From: Clostridia bacterium | Lineage (GTDB): Bacteria; Bacillota_A; Clostridia; Christensenellales; UBA1242 | Length of the DNA: 9,538 nucleotides | Assembly: GCA_028701635.1 (NCBI GenBank) | Contig: JAQVQJ010000039.1 | Coordinates: 1 to 9,538, forward strand | Direction of reading: 5' to 3' | Shown here: positions 1 to 7,595 of the stretch, piece after piece | Layout of the letters: each line of letters begins with the position of its first letter | How positions within the stretch are numbered: the first letter of the stretch is position 1 | Translations under genes and position numbers: made by a program | The notes under the pieces: generated by a model | Told to the model about the DNA's origin: nothing | The model's input: the letters and a program-made list of their open reading frames with translations, nothing else | Databases searched by the model: none

Positions 1-3000
1 TTAATCTTGCCGTTACTATAACTTCGCCTTCAACCTTTTTAGGTGTTAAAACTCCAGTAGGACTTATTGTTGACAAATTGCTATCTGAAACAGACCATTC
101 AATCTCTTCATTTTGCAAGTCATAAGGAGTAATTCTAGTGATTAATTTTAAAGTATTTCCAATAAATACATAGTTTATAGAGTTTTCAAAAGTTATTTGT
201 TTAGCTCCCATTTCATAACTTATTGTTACTGTTTGAGTAATTCCAGAAGCAGGGTTTTTTATTTCAATAACTGCTGTCAGTTCTCTTTCAAATGAAACAA
301 CTCCATAGGAATTCACAGAAACACCGGTAGAAGGAGAAATAACTCTGTAAGTTAAAGTTTTATCTGTTGTGTCATAAGGTAGAACATAAGCCGCTAAAGG
401 ATATATAGAGTTTGGAGTAATAATAGTGGGTACTGTTACTATACTGGTTGCCATTCTTTCAACATTAACCTTTAATTTTTCAGTTAAAGTGAGTCCATTT
501 ACTGTAATTTGGAAAATTGCGGAGCCACCATTTTGTCCGTAAATAAATATATTATTATTAGTCGAGCAAACCAAATCATTGTTATAGTTTGGCGAATTTA
601 AATATAGAGTTAAGGTCACATTAATTTCACTTAAATCAGATGGAATAACATTCTTAACTTTTACTTCATAGGAGTTTCCTGTTCTTATGTTTACATTTCT
701 AACACCATTTATTGTATAAGATGAAGGAGAATCTAACTCAAAACTAACTGCAGAACGCGTGTATCTTACGGTTATAGTTGTTGTTTTCTGGTTATAGTTT
801 GCAGTAACTCTAACTATTCCCTCAGTTAAGAATATTAATTTTCCATCTTCAATCTTTGCTATATCATTGTCATCAACTATAATTGATTGGGAAGTTATTG
901 TTGCGTCAGCAGGAGTGAAATTAACTATTATATTTAATTCATTTATGCTTGTAATTAAGTAATTTTGATAGTAGTCAAGAGTTCTGTCAAATGATATCGA
1001 AAGATTTGTTAAATCTTTAATAACGGTTATGTTACAAACATTAAAGATAATTTCATCATCTTGAGTTGTTATATAGACTTTTATTATTGCAGTTCCACCC
1101 TTTAAACATGAAATTCTAGTTCCGTTTATTTCTATGATAGAGTCAGTACTTCCATCATTTGCTATTGAGGAAATAATTTCATAGGTAAAGTTTAAATTAC
1201 TTGCATTAATTGGAAGATAGGAGTTAACAATTAAATTTCTAGTTTCTCCAACTGAAAGAGTTAAGTTGGTATAGTTTATTGTGAAAGATGATACATCTCC
1301 CTTTGTACTTCTTACATTGCAAGTTGCAATTATTTCTGGGTTATTTGTGCTTTGAGCAGTTATAGTTACTTCACCCGCTTTGATAAATGTTACAACACCA
1401 ACATTATTTACTGTCGCGATTGAATCATCACTAGAAAAATATGTAAGAGTTTTATCTGTAGCAGTTATTGGAAGTAAAATAGGGTAGAGAGTAATGCTAT
1501 CCAAAGCGGTTAAAACATTTTCATTTTCAAATATAATTTCAGAAAGGGAACTTAATATATCTATTGTTAATATTTTTTGACTTCCATCTGATAATAAAAT
1601 ATTTAATTTAATAGCACCAGATTTAATAAAAGTTATTGTAAAAATTCCATTATTTACATTTATTTCTATACCATTTGTACTTCCAGATGAAATAATTTCA
1701 TTAACGCCTGTTATAGCTAAATTAGCATTTGTAGGCATATAGGAGTCAATATTGAGAGTATAATCCTGACCAGAATAAATACTATTTGCGGTTTCTATAT
1801 TTATAGCATAGGAGATTGCTGAACCATTTGTATATTGAATAGAAAAACTTCTAGAACAACTTCCATCAAGTGAAGAAATATTTAATTCAATAATTCCTGC
1901 TGTATTAAAGTGCAATATTCTTGTATTCTTATTGAATGTTGCAATACTGCTTGAAATATTTATTATAAGATCATCTAAAGAAGCAGTTTCAGGGAAAATA
2001 CTTATATCCAGTAAAATGTCATTTTGAGCAGTTACAAATTTTGTTCCTATTTTATCTAGGTTATTTGAAGTCATTGTGACGTTGTCTATTTTTAAAATAA
2101 TTGTAATTTCTAATTGGGCGAGTATGCTAATTAATTTATTATCTGTTTTATTCAACAATTGAATTTCTATTTCGCTGTATCCAATGCCTAAAGCATCGAT
2201 ACTTAATATTCCTGAACTAACAGTATAAGAGATAAATGAAGATCCAGTTTTTATAATTATATTTAAATAAGATGAGCTTGTTAATTCGTTTGAATAATCA
2301 TATTCTAAACTATTTCCAATCGTTAAATTAAGTATATTTCCTTCCGGAGATGAAATTTTTCCAAAAGTAGTTGTTAATTGCATTTGTGTTGTTTTTATTG
2401 TTCCGTCAATATCTGTTAAAGTAGCTATAATCAATACAGATTCACTTTCATTTGTGCTTGCATTAAAAGTTAAAACTGAATCATTTATTGTTGCGATATT
2501 TTGATATTCTTCTGGGATAGTATATACGATTTCATTTTGAGTTGCATTTGATGGGAAAATATTACATTGTAAATTATAATCTGTGACTGTTATTATTTCT
2601 GTTGGATATTGAAAGGATATGCTGTCTACTTTTTGCAATATGGAAATGTTTAAAGTAGAAAAAATTTCGTATGAGCAATCAGCAGTACTTAATAAGAATG
2701 ATAAAACAGAACTTCCAGAATTTAATATTCTAACGGTTGCTTCTGTTTTATTTTCATTATAAGAAAAGGAAAAAGTATTGTTAGCTGATTGATTTGTTAT
2801 TCTAAAAGATTTATTAGTTGCATTTGCTGGAATTACATTAGATAATGTTACTGTAAAAGGTGAGTCACCATTTATTATTGTTTCTGGAATGCCTTCAATA
2901 GTAGCATTTACAGCACAATCTCCTGTATACCATAATGTTATTGATGATTTTATATTTGGATTTTGTACAGAATAGATAGTAAGAACAACGCTCCCTGCTT

Positions 3001-4921
3001 CATTGAAAATTACTTGATTGCCAATCAAAGTTGCAATATCTGAATTTGAAAGTTCGTATTCAATTTGTGGATTTGTTGTATCTAATGGGAAAATGGAAGT
3101 GGTAAAATTAAAAATTCTTTGACCAGAAATATATTTTTCTTCGTAAACTTCTTCATTACAATTTAAAGTTACACTAGTAATATTTCGTATTACTACTATT
3201 GCACAAGATTTTGATACCCATTGGTCTTCAGCGATTTTTACAAACACGCTTATTACAGCCGTTCCACCACTAATACCAGTTATTTTACCAGTTTCTTCAT
3301 CAAGAGTTATAACATCTCCTGTTCCATAATTAGGAGTTTGAGATTGAATGTTATAATAATAATTTCTAATTGAAACTTCAATAGGGTTCAAAGCAAAAGT
3401 TAAATAATTAAATTCATCAACTTGTAGTTCAATTTCTTCTTTATCAAGAACAAGATCAGTAGGGTATCCGCCTGTATATATTATTGTTACAAAGGAAGAA
3501 ACACTTTCTGTCTGTAATGGACTTTCATCTATTAACATTACAACAATTTGTCCAATTGATGAAAAAGTTACTAATCCTGAAGGTGTAATAGAAGCACAAT
3601 CACCTTCAATGATTGAATAAGTTAAATGTGTTAAATCAGTTGAATCTAAGGGAAGACAAATAGGAGTTATTTGATAGTTTGTAGAAGCAACAGTGATAGA
3701 TGATGAAGGGAATGTTATGTAATCAATTTTTCTTTCTGAATGAACCTCGATATAAGAAAAATAATATAAATCATCACTTGTTTGGACCTTCACTGTTATG
3801 ACTGCCTGACCACCGCCAAAGACCTTTATTAGTCCGTTGCTGTTAACGGTGGCAACAGATTCATTATTTGAAGAGAAAGTTACAATTTGCAAAGGGGGAT
3901 TTTCTGGGGTGAAAGTATATTCTATTTGTTCATAGTAAGGACCATTTAATACATTTGTTTCTATTTTGGAATTTTTAAGTTGAAGAGAAGTTGGATATCC
4001 TCCTGTATATTTTAAATTAATAGAGTCGGTAAAATTTCCATCTTCAGTTATTACTGTTATTACAACTTCTCCTGCTTTTAAGAAGGTGACTATACCGTTA
4101 TTAGATGCTGATGCAACAAGCGGGTCAGATGTTGTATAAGTAACATTTTTATTAGTTGCATCGATTGGAGTTATCATAGCAAAGAGTAAAAACTTATTTC
4201 CTTCTAGATTAGCAAGGGTTAAGTTTTCTTCTTCTGGTGATAGGCGTACATTTTCCACAGATTTAACTACTTTAATAGTTAGTGATGCTGAACAATTGTA
4301 TCCAACACTATCATCACTAGCAGTAGCGATTATTGTTGCTTCTCCACTTGAAACTGCGGTAGCAATTCCTGCACTGTTAATACTAACAACACCTGGGTTA
4401 GTTGATATTAATGTATAATCTTGATTTTCTGCAGTACTAGGGAAAACACGAGCCCAAACATTAGTAGTTGAGCCTATTTCCAAAATCGCATCATCAGTAT
4501 AAATATTTATATCGTGCACCCTTACATCTGTAACAACGAAAAGACAAGAAGATTTTCTTGTTCCATCGCTACTAGTTGCATAAATTTCTGTAGTACCAAA
4601 GCCTACGAAAGCTACATTTCCTTGACTGTCTACATTAGCAACATTTTTATTTTCACTCTCCCAATATACTTGTTTATTAGATGCTGATTCAGGATAAATG
4701 TAAGGAGCTAATCTAACTATTTTAGACATATCATTTATATTTATTTGTGTTAATTTATTTTCATCATCATAAAAAGAAGCTACACTATCATCAGCACAGA
4801 CTATTGAGATATTATCTACTGGTATTATAACAACTCCGCTTATTGCATCAAAAGTTACGTTAATAATTAAAATAACAATAAGTGGAAGAGCCATCATTAA
4901 AAATATAAGTAACTTTCTCAT
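1..4921 (-). CDS. Giant multi-Ig-like-domain (BIG2-type) surface protein, C-terminus beyond window
   Basis: The frame opens with ATG at 4921 and stays open to the left edge, giving 1640 visible residues without a stop. Residues 1-3 (MRK) followed by a hydrophobic stretch at about 4-22 look like a signal peptide or N-terminal anchor. There is no lipobox and no clear signal peptidase I site. After a linker of about 40 residues the rest is about 18 Ig-like domains of 85-95 residues. The first, at about 65-130, is a textbook BIG2 domain: W87 followed by SENKNVANVD, a Gly-rich turn, and a Cys in the last strand. Later domains keep the patterns SxxSIATV, GVVTF, AGEVTIT. BIG2 domains are known from adhesins and other cell-surface proteins, so a role in adhesion or as a surface stalk is inferred. 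ATG 4921 is chosen because AGGAGA lies 4 bp upstream. Any sortase or other anchor would be outside the window. The family call is solid; the function is not known. Confidence 0.88.
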   Translation of the reverse strand, partial: MRKLLIFLMMALPLIVILIINVTFDAISGVVIIPVDNISIVCADDSVASFYDDENKLTQININDMSKIVRLAPYIYPESASNKQVYWESENKNVANVDSQGNVAFVGFGTTEIYATSSDGTRKSSCLFVVTDVRVHDINIYTDDAILEIGSTTNVWARVFPSTAENQDYTLISTNPGVVSINSAGIATAVSSGEATIIATASDDSVGYNCSASLTIKVVKSVENVRLSPEEENLTLANLEGNKFLLFAMITPIDATNKNVTYTTSDPLVASASNNGIVTFLKAGEVVITVITEDGNFTDSINLKYTGGYPTSLQLKNSKIETNVLNGPYYEQIEYTFTPENPPLQIVTFSSNNESVATVNSNGLIKVFGGGQAVITVKVQTSDDLYYFSYIEVHSERKIDYITFPSSSITVASTNYQITPICLPLDSTDLTHLTYSIIEGDCASITPSGLVTFSSIGQIVVMLIDESPLQTESVSSFVTIIYTGGYPTDLVLDKEEIELQVDEFNYLTFALNPIEVSIRNYYYNIQSQTPNYGTGDVITLDEETGKITGISGGTAVISVFVKIAEDQWVSKSCAIVVIRNITSVTLNCNEEVYEEKYISGQRIFNFTTSIFPLDTTNPQIEYELSNSDIATLIGNQVIFNEAGSVVLTIYSVQNPNIKSSITLWYTGDCAVNATIEGIPETIINGDSPFTVTLSNVIPANATNKSFRITNQSANNTFSFSYNENKTEATVRILNSGSSVLSFLLSTADCSYEIFSTLNISILQKVDSISFQYPTEIITVTDYNLQCNIFPSNATQNEIVYTIPEEYQNIATINDSVLTFNASTNESESVLIIATLTDIDGTIKTTQMQLTTTFGKISSPEGNILNLTIGNSLEYDYSNELTSSSYLNIIIKTGSSFISYTVSSGILSIDALGIGYSEIEIQLLNKTDNKLISILAQLEITIILKIDNVTMTSNNLDKIGTKFVTAQNDILLDISIFPETASLDDLIINISSSIATFNKNTRILHFNTAGIIELNISSLDGSCSRSFSIQYTNGSAISYAINIETANSIYSGQDYTLNIDSYMPTNANLAITGVNEIISSGSTNGIEINVNNGIFTITFIKSGAIKLNILLSDGSQKILTIDILSSLSEIIFENENVLTALDSITLYPILLPITATDKTLTYFSSDDSIATVNNVGVVTFIKAGEVTITAQSTNNPEIIATCNVRSTKGDVSSFTINYTNLTLSVGETRNLIVNSYLPINASNLNFTYEIISSIANDGSTDSIIEINGTRISCLKGGTAIIKVYITTQDDEIIFNVCNITVIKDLTNLSISFDRTLDYYQNYLITSINELNIIVNFTPADATITSQSIIVDDNDIAKIEDGKLIFLTEGIVRVTANYNQKTTTITVRYTRSAVSFELDSPSSYTINGVRNVNIRTGNSYEVKVKNVIPSDLSEINVTLTLYLNSPNYNNDLVCSTNNNIFIYGQNGGSAIFQITVNGLTLTEKLKVNVERMATSIVTVPTIITPNSIYPLAAYVLPYDTTDKTLTYRVISPSTGVSVNSYGVVSFERELTAVIEIKNPASGITQTVTISYEMGAKQITFENSINYVFIGNTLKLITRITPYDLQNEEIEWSVSDSNLSTISPTGVLTPKKVEGEVIVTARL
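113..4168 (-). repeat. Two-domain (~181-residue) protein super-repeat within the giant Ig-like protein
   Basis: Two Ig-like domain types alternate. Type A begins with a P-x-D-A-T-like turn; the anchoring Pro is at residues 252, 424, 612, 790, 977, 1151, 1337 and 1515. It then runs through S-x-IATV, GVVTF and AGEV-IT, and ends in a strand leading to YTGGYPT or a derivative. The position equivalent to that Tyr is at about residues 305, 482, 665, 850, 1030, 1204, 1387 and 1569, so steps are 174-185 and the mean is about 181. Type B follows each such motif and often carries a GG-x-A-x-I-x-V strand. YTGGYPT is exact in the first two copies and degrades toward the C-terminus (YTGDC, YTNGS, YTRSA, YEMGA). 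Conservation is at protein level; DNA identity between units is low. Anchors were aligned by eye, so domain edges are approximate. Confidence 0.75.
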
Positions 4922-4925
4922 TATC

Positions 4926-4931
4926 TCTCCT
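4926..4931 (-). promoter_or_regulatory. Shine-Dalgarno of the giant Ig-like gene, overlapping the permease stop
   Basis: On the minus strand AGGAGA lies 4 bp before the ATG at 4921. Its first two bases are the last two of the permease stop codon TAG (4932-4930). Terminating ribosomes would stop on this site, which favours coupled translation and fixes the start of the giant gene. Confidence 0.8.
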
Positions 4932-6546
4932 ATGCTTCGATTTTATGATAATTCTTTTCGACTTTTAAAAATAAAATTAAAATTTCTATTATTGCGTACG
5001 GCACTGCAAATCCAAACAATACGTAGTATACAAAATTTAAAGAAAATACGAAAGATAGAATTATTGCCGCTACTCCTATTATTATTGAGATAATTAAACC
5101 CACACCAATACTAGATAGTACATTTTTATTTGTTCCCGTATATTCTTGATTTCCCACATATCTTAACTTTGGACTTTTAATGTCCTTTTCAATTCCAAAG
5201 CAGATATTCCCTATTATTATAAATGAAATTGAAATTGAAAACAAGATAGCGTCTAATAATGTTAGAAAATTAAAGAAGTAAAGCATAAAACAGCTTAAAA
5301 ATATACATGGAATAGCAACAATAGAATAAAGACATACCTTTATTGCAATTTGTTTTTTATATTTTACAGGAATTACCTTGGTATGAAAGAACTTATCGCC
5401 TTCTCTAGTGATACTTGTAGCTGAAAAGGAAACTCCTATGGATAAAAACATAATTAAAATGAGTAGACTAATTCCGGGTAAAATACCATTTCCAATTTGC
5501 TCAACTCCAATTTTACTTGCAATTGAATTAGAAAAATAAACCATTAATGGAGTTGTTAAAATAACTGCTAAATATTGAAAGGAATAGTTAATGGACCGAA
5601 AAATATTAATAAACTCTCTTTCAAATAATGCCGCTGCAACAGTAACTTTTTTAATTTTTACCTTTTTAGTCATATAAGTATTTTCATTTTCAACATTGTT
5701 TAAAAGAACTTTTGTATACATTTTTTTTGATATAAGTAGAATTATATAAATAAAAAGCCCGCTACCTAATGCATAAGCTAAGAAACTCTTTACAAAATTT
5801 ACATTTATTAAAATATTCTTTAGTAAAATTTCTGGAAAGAAATAATACGCAAAATCTTTAACAGAAGATATAGCTTCACTTGTTAATAACGCAGCATTTG
5901 TACTAGTATCTAACAGCCTTAGTAACAATTCTAGAATATTCATGTAAGTTATAAAACCAATCCCAATCAATGAGATGTAAGTAATCAACATCAATATAAA
6001 TTTATTTTTTAAGAATGAAATTACATACATTGTTGGCAAAGCAAATAAAATTGAAAGAATAAAAGGTAAAATAGGGCAAAGAAGACATATAAATGGAATC
6101 ATAAAATAAAATAAAAATACTTGACCAGTTAGAACTCCAAACACAATGAAGACAGGAAGCATAACAATTGATGAAATAGCTGTTATATAAAGATAAGCGA
6201 AAAGTACTTTTGAAAGAAATATCTTTTCTCCACTTACAGGTAATTTTAATAGCGAAGAACTGTCTGAACTAAAATATAGAGTTTTTGTAAGTAAACTTAG
6301 TCCAAACAATAATTGTATAATTTGCATTAAAAATATGAAGAATATTAGAAATTCATGTTCTAAATTTCCTCTAATACATAGATAAAGTAGTGTATAAAAA
6401 ACAAAGATTATAAGGCCAACAATTAATCCAATACCCAAACATTTTGCCACGCCATCTATAATTTTCATAGAAAGACGCTTTTCCTTATCAACACGAGGAA
6501 ATTTGAGTACAAATTCAAGTTTAATCATTGTTAATAATTGATTCAT
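4930..6546 (-). CDS. ABC-2-type transporter permease, about 12 membrane helices
   Basis: This 538-residue integral membrane protein is the membrane partner of the ATPase just upstream. Hydrophobic segments read by eye lie near residues 36-58, 64-87, 109-138, 143-170, 182-205, 252-273, 322-340, 355-377, 401-424, 429-450, 477-500 and 503-528. A charged loop at about 282-305 divides two halves. Each half begins with an amphipathic segment (EFVLKF near 11, EFINIF near 311) and has a loop of the form D-x(n)-LP-x(n)-K between helices (92-113 SSDSSSLLKLPVSGEK; 382-403 EGDKFFHTKVIPVKYKK). This suggests a duplicated six-helix unit. Large ABC-2 permeases with these loops are known in low-GC bacteria and often lack a defined substrate. 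The start is supported by AAGGA 9 bp upstream, inside the ATPase gene's last codons. The gap to the ATPase gene is 4 bp and to the giant gene 8 bp. Substrate is unknown; export is more likely than import because no binding protein is seen. Confidence 0.88.
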   Translation of the reverse strand: MNQLLTMIKLEFVLKFPRVDKEKRLSMKIIDGVAKCLGIGLIVGLIIFVFYTLLYLCIRGNLEHEFLIFFIFLMQIIQLLFGLSLLTKTLYFSSDSSSLLKLPVSGEKIFLSKVLFAYLYITAISSIVMLPVFIVFGVLTGQVFLFYFMIPFICLLCPILPFILSILFALPTMYVISFLKNKFILMLITYISLIGIGFITYMNILELLLRLLDTSTNAALLTSEAISSVKDFAYYFFPEILLKNILINVNFVKSFLAYALGSGLFIYIILLISKKMYTKVLLNNVENENTYMTKKVKIKKVTVAAALFEREFINIFRSINYSFQYLAVILTTPLMVYFSNSIASKIGVEQIGNGILPGISLLILIMFLSIGVSFSATSITREGDKFFHTKVIPVKYKKQIAIKVCLYSIVAIPCIFLSCFMLYFFNFLTLLDAILFSISISFIIIGNICFGIEKDIKSPKLRYVGNQEYTGTNKNVLSSIGVGLIISIIIGVAAIILSFVFSLNFVYYVLFGFAVPYAIIEILILFLKVEKNYHKIEA

Positions 6547-6550
6547 TCTT

Positions 6551-7402
6551 CTAATTCCTTAAACTAAAAAAGTTTTTAATTTTTTGAAAGAAACCAACTT
6601 TTTTTTGTTTTTTCTTTAATTCAAGCTTTCTTTCTTTTTTTGTCTTTTTATTTTCTTCAGCTATTTTAAGATTAGTTTCTATTTCATCTTTTGTTAAATT
6701 TAAAAAATATTCTTCTAATGAGATTTTTGAATTTTTTATAAATTCTGGAATATCTATAATTTCCACCAATTCACCTTTGTTGATAATAGCAACTTTATCA
6801 CAAAGCTTTTCAACTAAATCTATGTTGTGAGATGAAAAGAACACAGTGTTTCCCTGTGCTTTATGCTCTTTCATATAACTCTTAATTTCAAATGCGCTTT
6901 GTGGGTCTAAACCCATTAATGGTTCATCAAGAACCCAAACTTTTGGGTTGTGAATCAAAGCTGCAATGATACAAATTTTTTGTTTCATTCCATGTGAGTA
7001 AGAACGAATTTGATTGTCTACTGCATGTGTCATATTGAAAAGTTTTACAAATTTTTCCAATCTTTCTTCAATATCATTTTTCGAAACTTTATATAAATTT
7101 GCTATGTAGTTAACATATTCTTTGCCTGTAAGGTTCTCGTAAACTGCGTGATTATCAGGAACATAACCAATATTCATTTTACATTCTATTGGTTCTTTGA
7201 CAATGTCGTATCCGCAAATTTCAATCTTTCCACTTTCGAATGGCAATATTCCAGTTATACACTTTATACTAGTTGATTTACCAGCTCCATTTTTTCCTAG
7301 ATACCCAAAAATTTCCCCTTCTTTTACCTCGAAAGAGAGATTTTTTACTGAGTATCTATCGCAATTCTTATATTTCTTACATACATTTGTTAATTTTAAC
7401 AT
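6551..7402 (-). CDS. ABC transporter ATP-binding protein (CcmA/EcsA-like) with Lys-rich C-terminal tail
   Basis: This 283-residue cytoplasmic ATPase would power the permease encoded 4 bp downstream. All hydrolysis motifs are present: Walker A GKNGAGKST at 36-44, signature SHGMKQ at 136-141, Walker B VWVLDEP at 155-161 with catalytic E160, D-loop GLDP at 164-167, and switch His192. The Q-loop position reads YVPDN (80-84), so Asp83 stands where Gln is usual; EcsA/CcmA-type exporter ATPases commonly have an acidic residue there. After the nucleotide-binding domain, residues about 225-247 form a short acidic regulatory segment. Residues about 249-283 are strongly basic (KKTKKERKLELKKKQKK, then an aromatic FFQKIKNFF end), perhaps contacting membrane or permease. 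The start ATG at 7402 has AGGGGA 4 bp upstream. As first gene of the operon it follows the promoter at 7431-7459. Substrate cannot be read from this gene. Confidence 0.93.
   Translation of the reverse strand: MLKLTNVCKKYKNCDRYSVKNLSFEVKEGEIFGYLGKNGAGKSTSIKCITGILPFESGKIEICGYDIVKEPIECKMNIGYVPDNHAVYENLTGKEYVNYIANLYKVSKNDIEERLEKFVKLFNMTHAVDNQIRSYSHGMKQKICIIAALIHNPKVWVLDEPLMGLDPQSAFEIKSYMKEHKAQGNTVFFSSHNIDLVEKLCDKVAIINKGELVEIIDIPEFIKNSKISLEEYFLNLTKDEIETNLKIAEENKKTKKERKLELKKKQKKVGFFQKIKNFFSLRN
6556..6560 (-). promoter_or_regulatory. Shine-Dalgarno of the permease gene inside the ATPase coding end
   Basis: AAGGA on the minus strand ends 9 bp before the permease ATG (6546) and lies within the last codons of the ATPase gene, whose TAG stop is at 6553-6551. 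The arrangement supports cotranscription and probably coupled translation. Confidence 0.65.
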
Positions 7403-7406
7403 TTAA

Positions 7407-7412
7407 TCCCCT
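7407..7412 (-). promoter_or_regulatory. Shine-Dalgarno of the ABC ATPase gene
   Basis: AGGGGA on the minus strand lies 4 bp before ATG 7402. It is well placed and decides the start of the first gene of the operon. Confidence 0.75.
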
Positions 7413-7430
7413 AAAAATTTAAGTAGATAT

Positions 7431-7459
7431 AGTTTATATTAATTAACTAATAATGTCAA
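7431..7459 (-). promoter_or_regulatory. Sigma-A-type promoter of the ABC/Ig-like operon
   Basis: On the minus strand a perfect TTGACA (7459-7454) is followed after 17 bp by TAAACT (7436-7431). TATAAA two bases upstream, with a 15-bp spacer, is an alternative -10. Transcription would start near 7424, giving a leader of about 20 nt that contains the AGGGGA ribosome binding site. This is the only strong promoter I see for the three minus-strand genes. Confidence 0.7.
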
Positions 7460-7473
7460 TATACAGAATATAC
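7458..7473. repeat. Direct heptamer repeat overlapping the ABC operon -35 box
   Basis: AATATAC occurs at 7458-7464 and again at 7467-7473, separated by AG. The first copy overlaps the -35 box of the minus-strand promoter by two bases. Spacing is 9 bp, close to one helical turn, so a regulator site is possible. In DNA this AT-rich the match could also be chance. Confidence 0.35.
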
Positions 7474-7478
7474 AAAGT

Positions 7479-7493
7479 TATAGTAAGACTATA
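7479..7493. promoter_or_regulatory. Short perfect dyad upstream of the ABC operon promoter
   Basis: TATAGT and ACTATA are perfect inverted copies around a 3-bp centre (AAG). The dyad lies 20 bp upstream of the -35 box of the ABC operon. It could be an operator, but the arms are only 6 bp and no regulator gene is visible in the window. Confidence 0.3.
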
Positions 7494-7557
7494 TTAATAC
7501 ATAAAGCTTGATAATATTAACATTCCATATAAAAAATAGTAGAAAGTGTTCAATTAT

Positions 7558-7587
7558 TTGGAAAAATATTCTTTTTTGATGTAAAAT
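7558..7587 (+). promoter_or_regulatory. Probable promoter of the P-type ATPase gene
   Basis: TTGGAA (7558-7563, four of six consensus bases) is followed after 18 bp by TAAAAT (7582-7587, five of six). Transcription would start around 7593-7596, on or just before the ATG of the ATPase gene, leaving practically no leader. The match is moderate. Confidence 0.45.
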
Positions 7588-7595
7588 ATGTAAGT

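Larger units (their letters stand above)
7403..7595. other. 193-bp divergent intergenic region
   Basis: This is the only noncoding stretch of any size in the window. It separates the minus-strand ABC operon from the plus-strand P-type ATPase gene. It is very AT-rich and contains the Shine-Dalgarno and promoter of the ABC operon, a direct heptamer repeat, a short dyad and a weaker plus-strand promoter, each listed separately. I see no tRNA, riboswitch-like structure or terminator in it. Confidence 0.85.

Noticed and set aside
3458..4009. YTGGYPT read as a sortase or protease signal
   Set aside because: It recurs internally at domain boundaries and lacks the LPXTG pattern, hydrophobic helix and basic tail of a sorting signal.
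1..4921. Tandem DNA repeat or CRISPR-like array on the left side
   Set aside because: The periodicity is at protein level only. Units are about 540 bp, diverged in DNA and continuously coding.
7197..7406. Plus-strand open frame of 69 codons
   Set aside because: It lies antisense within the ABC ATPase gene, has no ribosome binding site and shows no recognisable motif.
7439..7446. TTAATTAA palindrome in the intergenic region
   Set aside because: It sits within the promoter spacer, and an 8-bp A/T-only palindrome is expected by chance in DNA of this composition.
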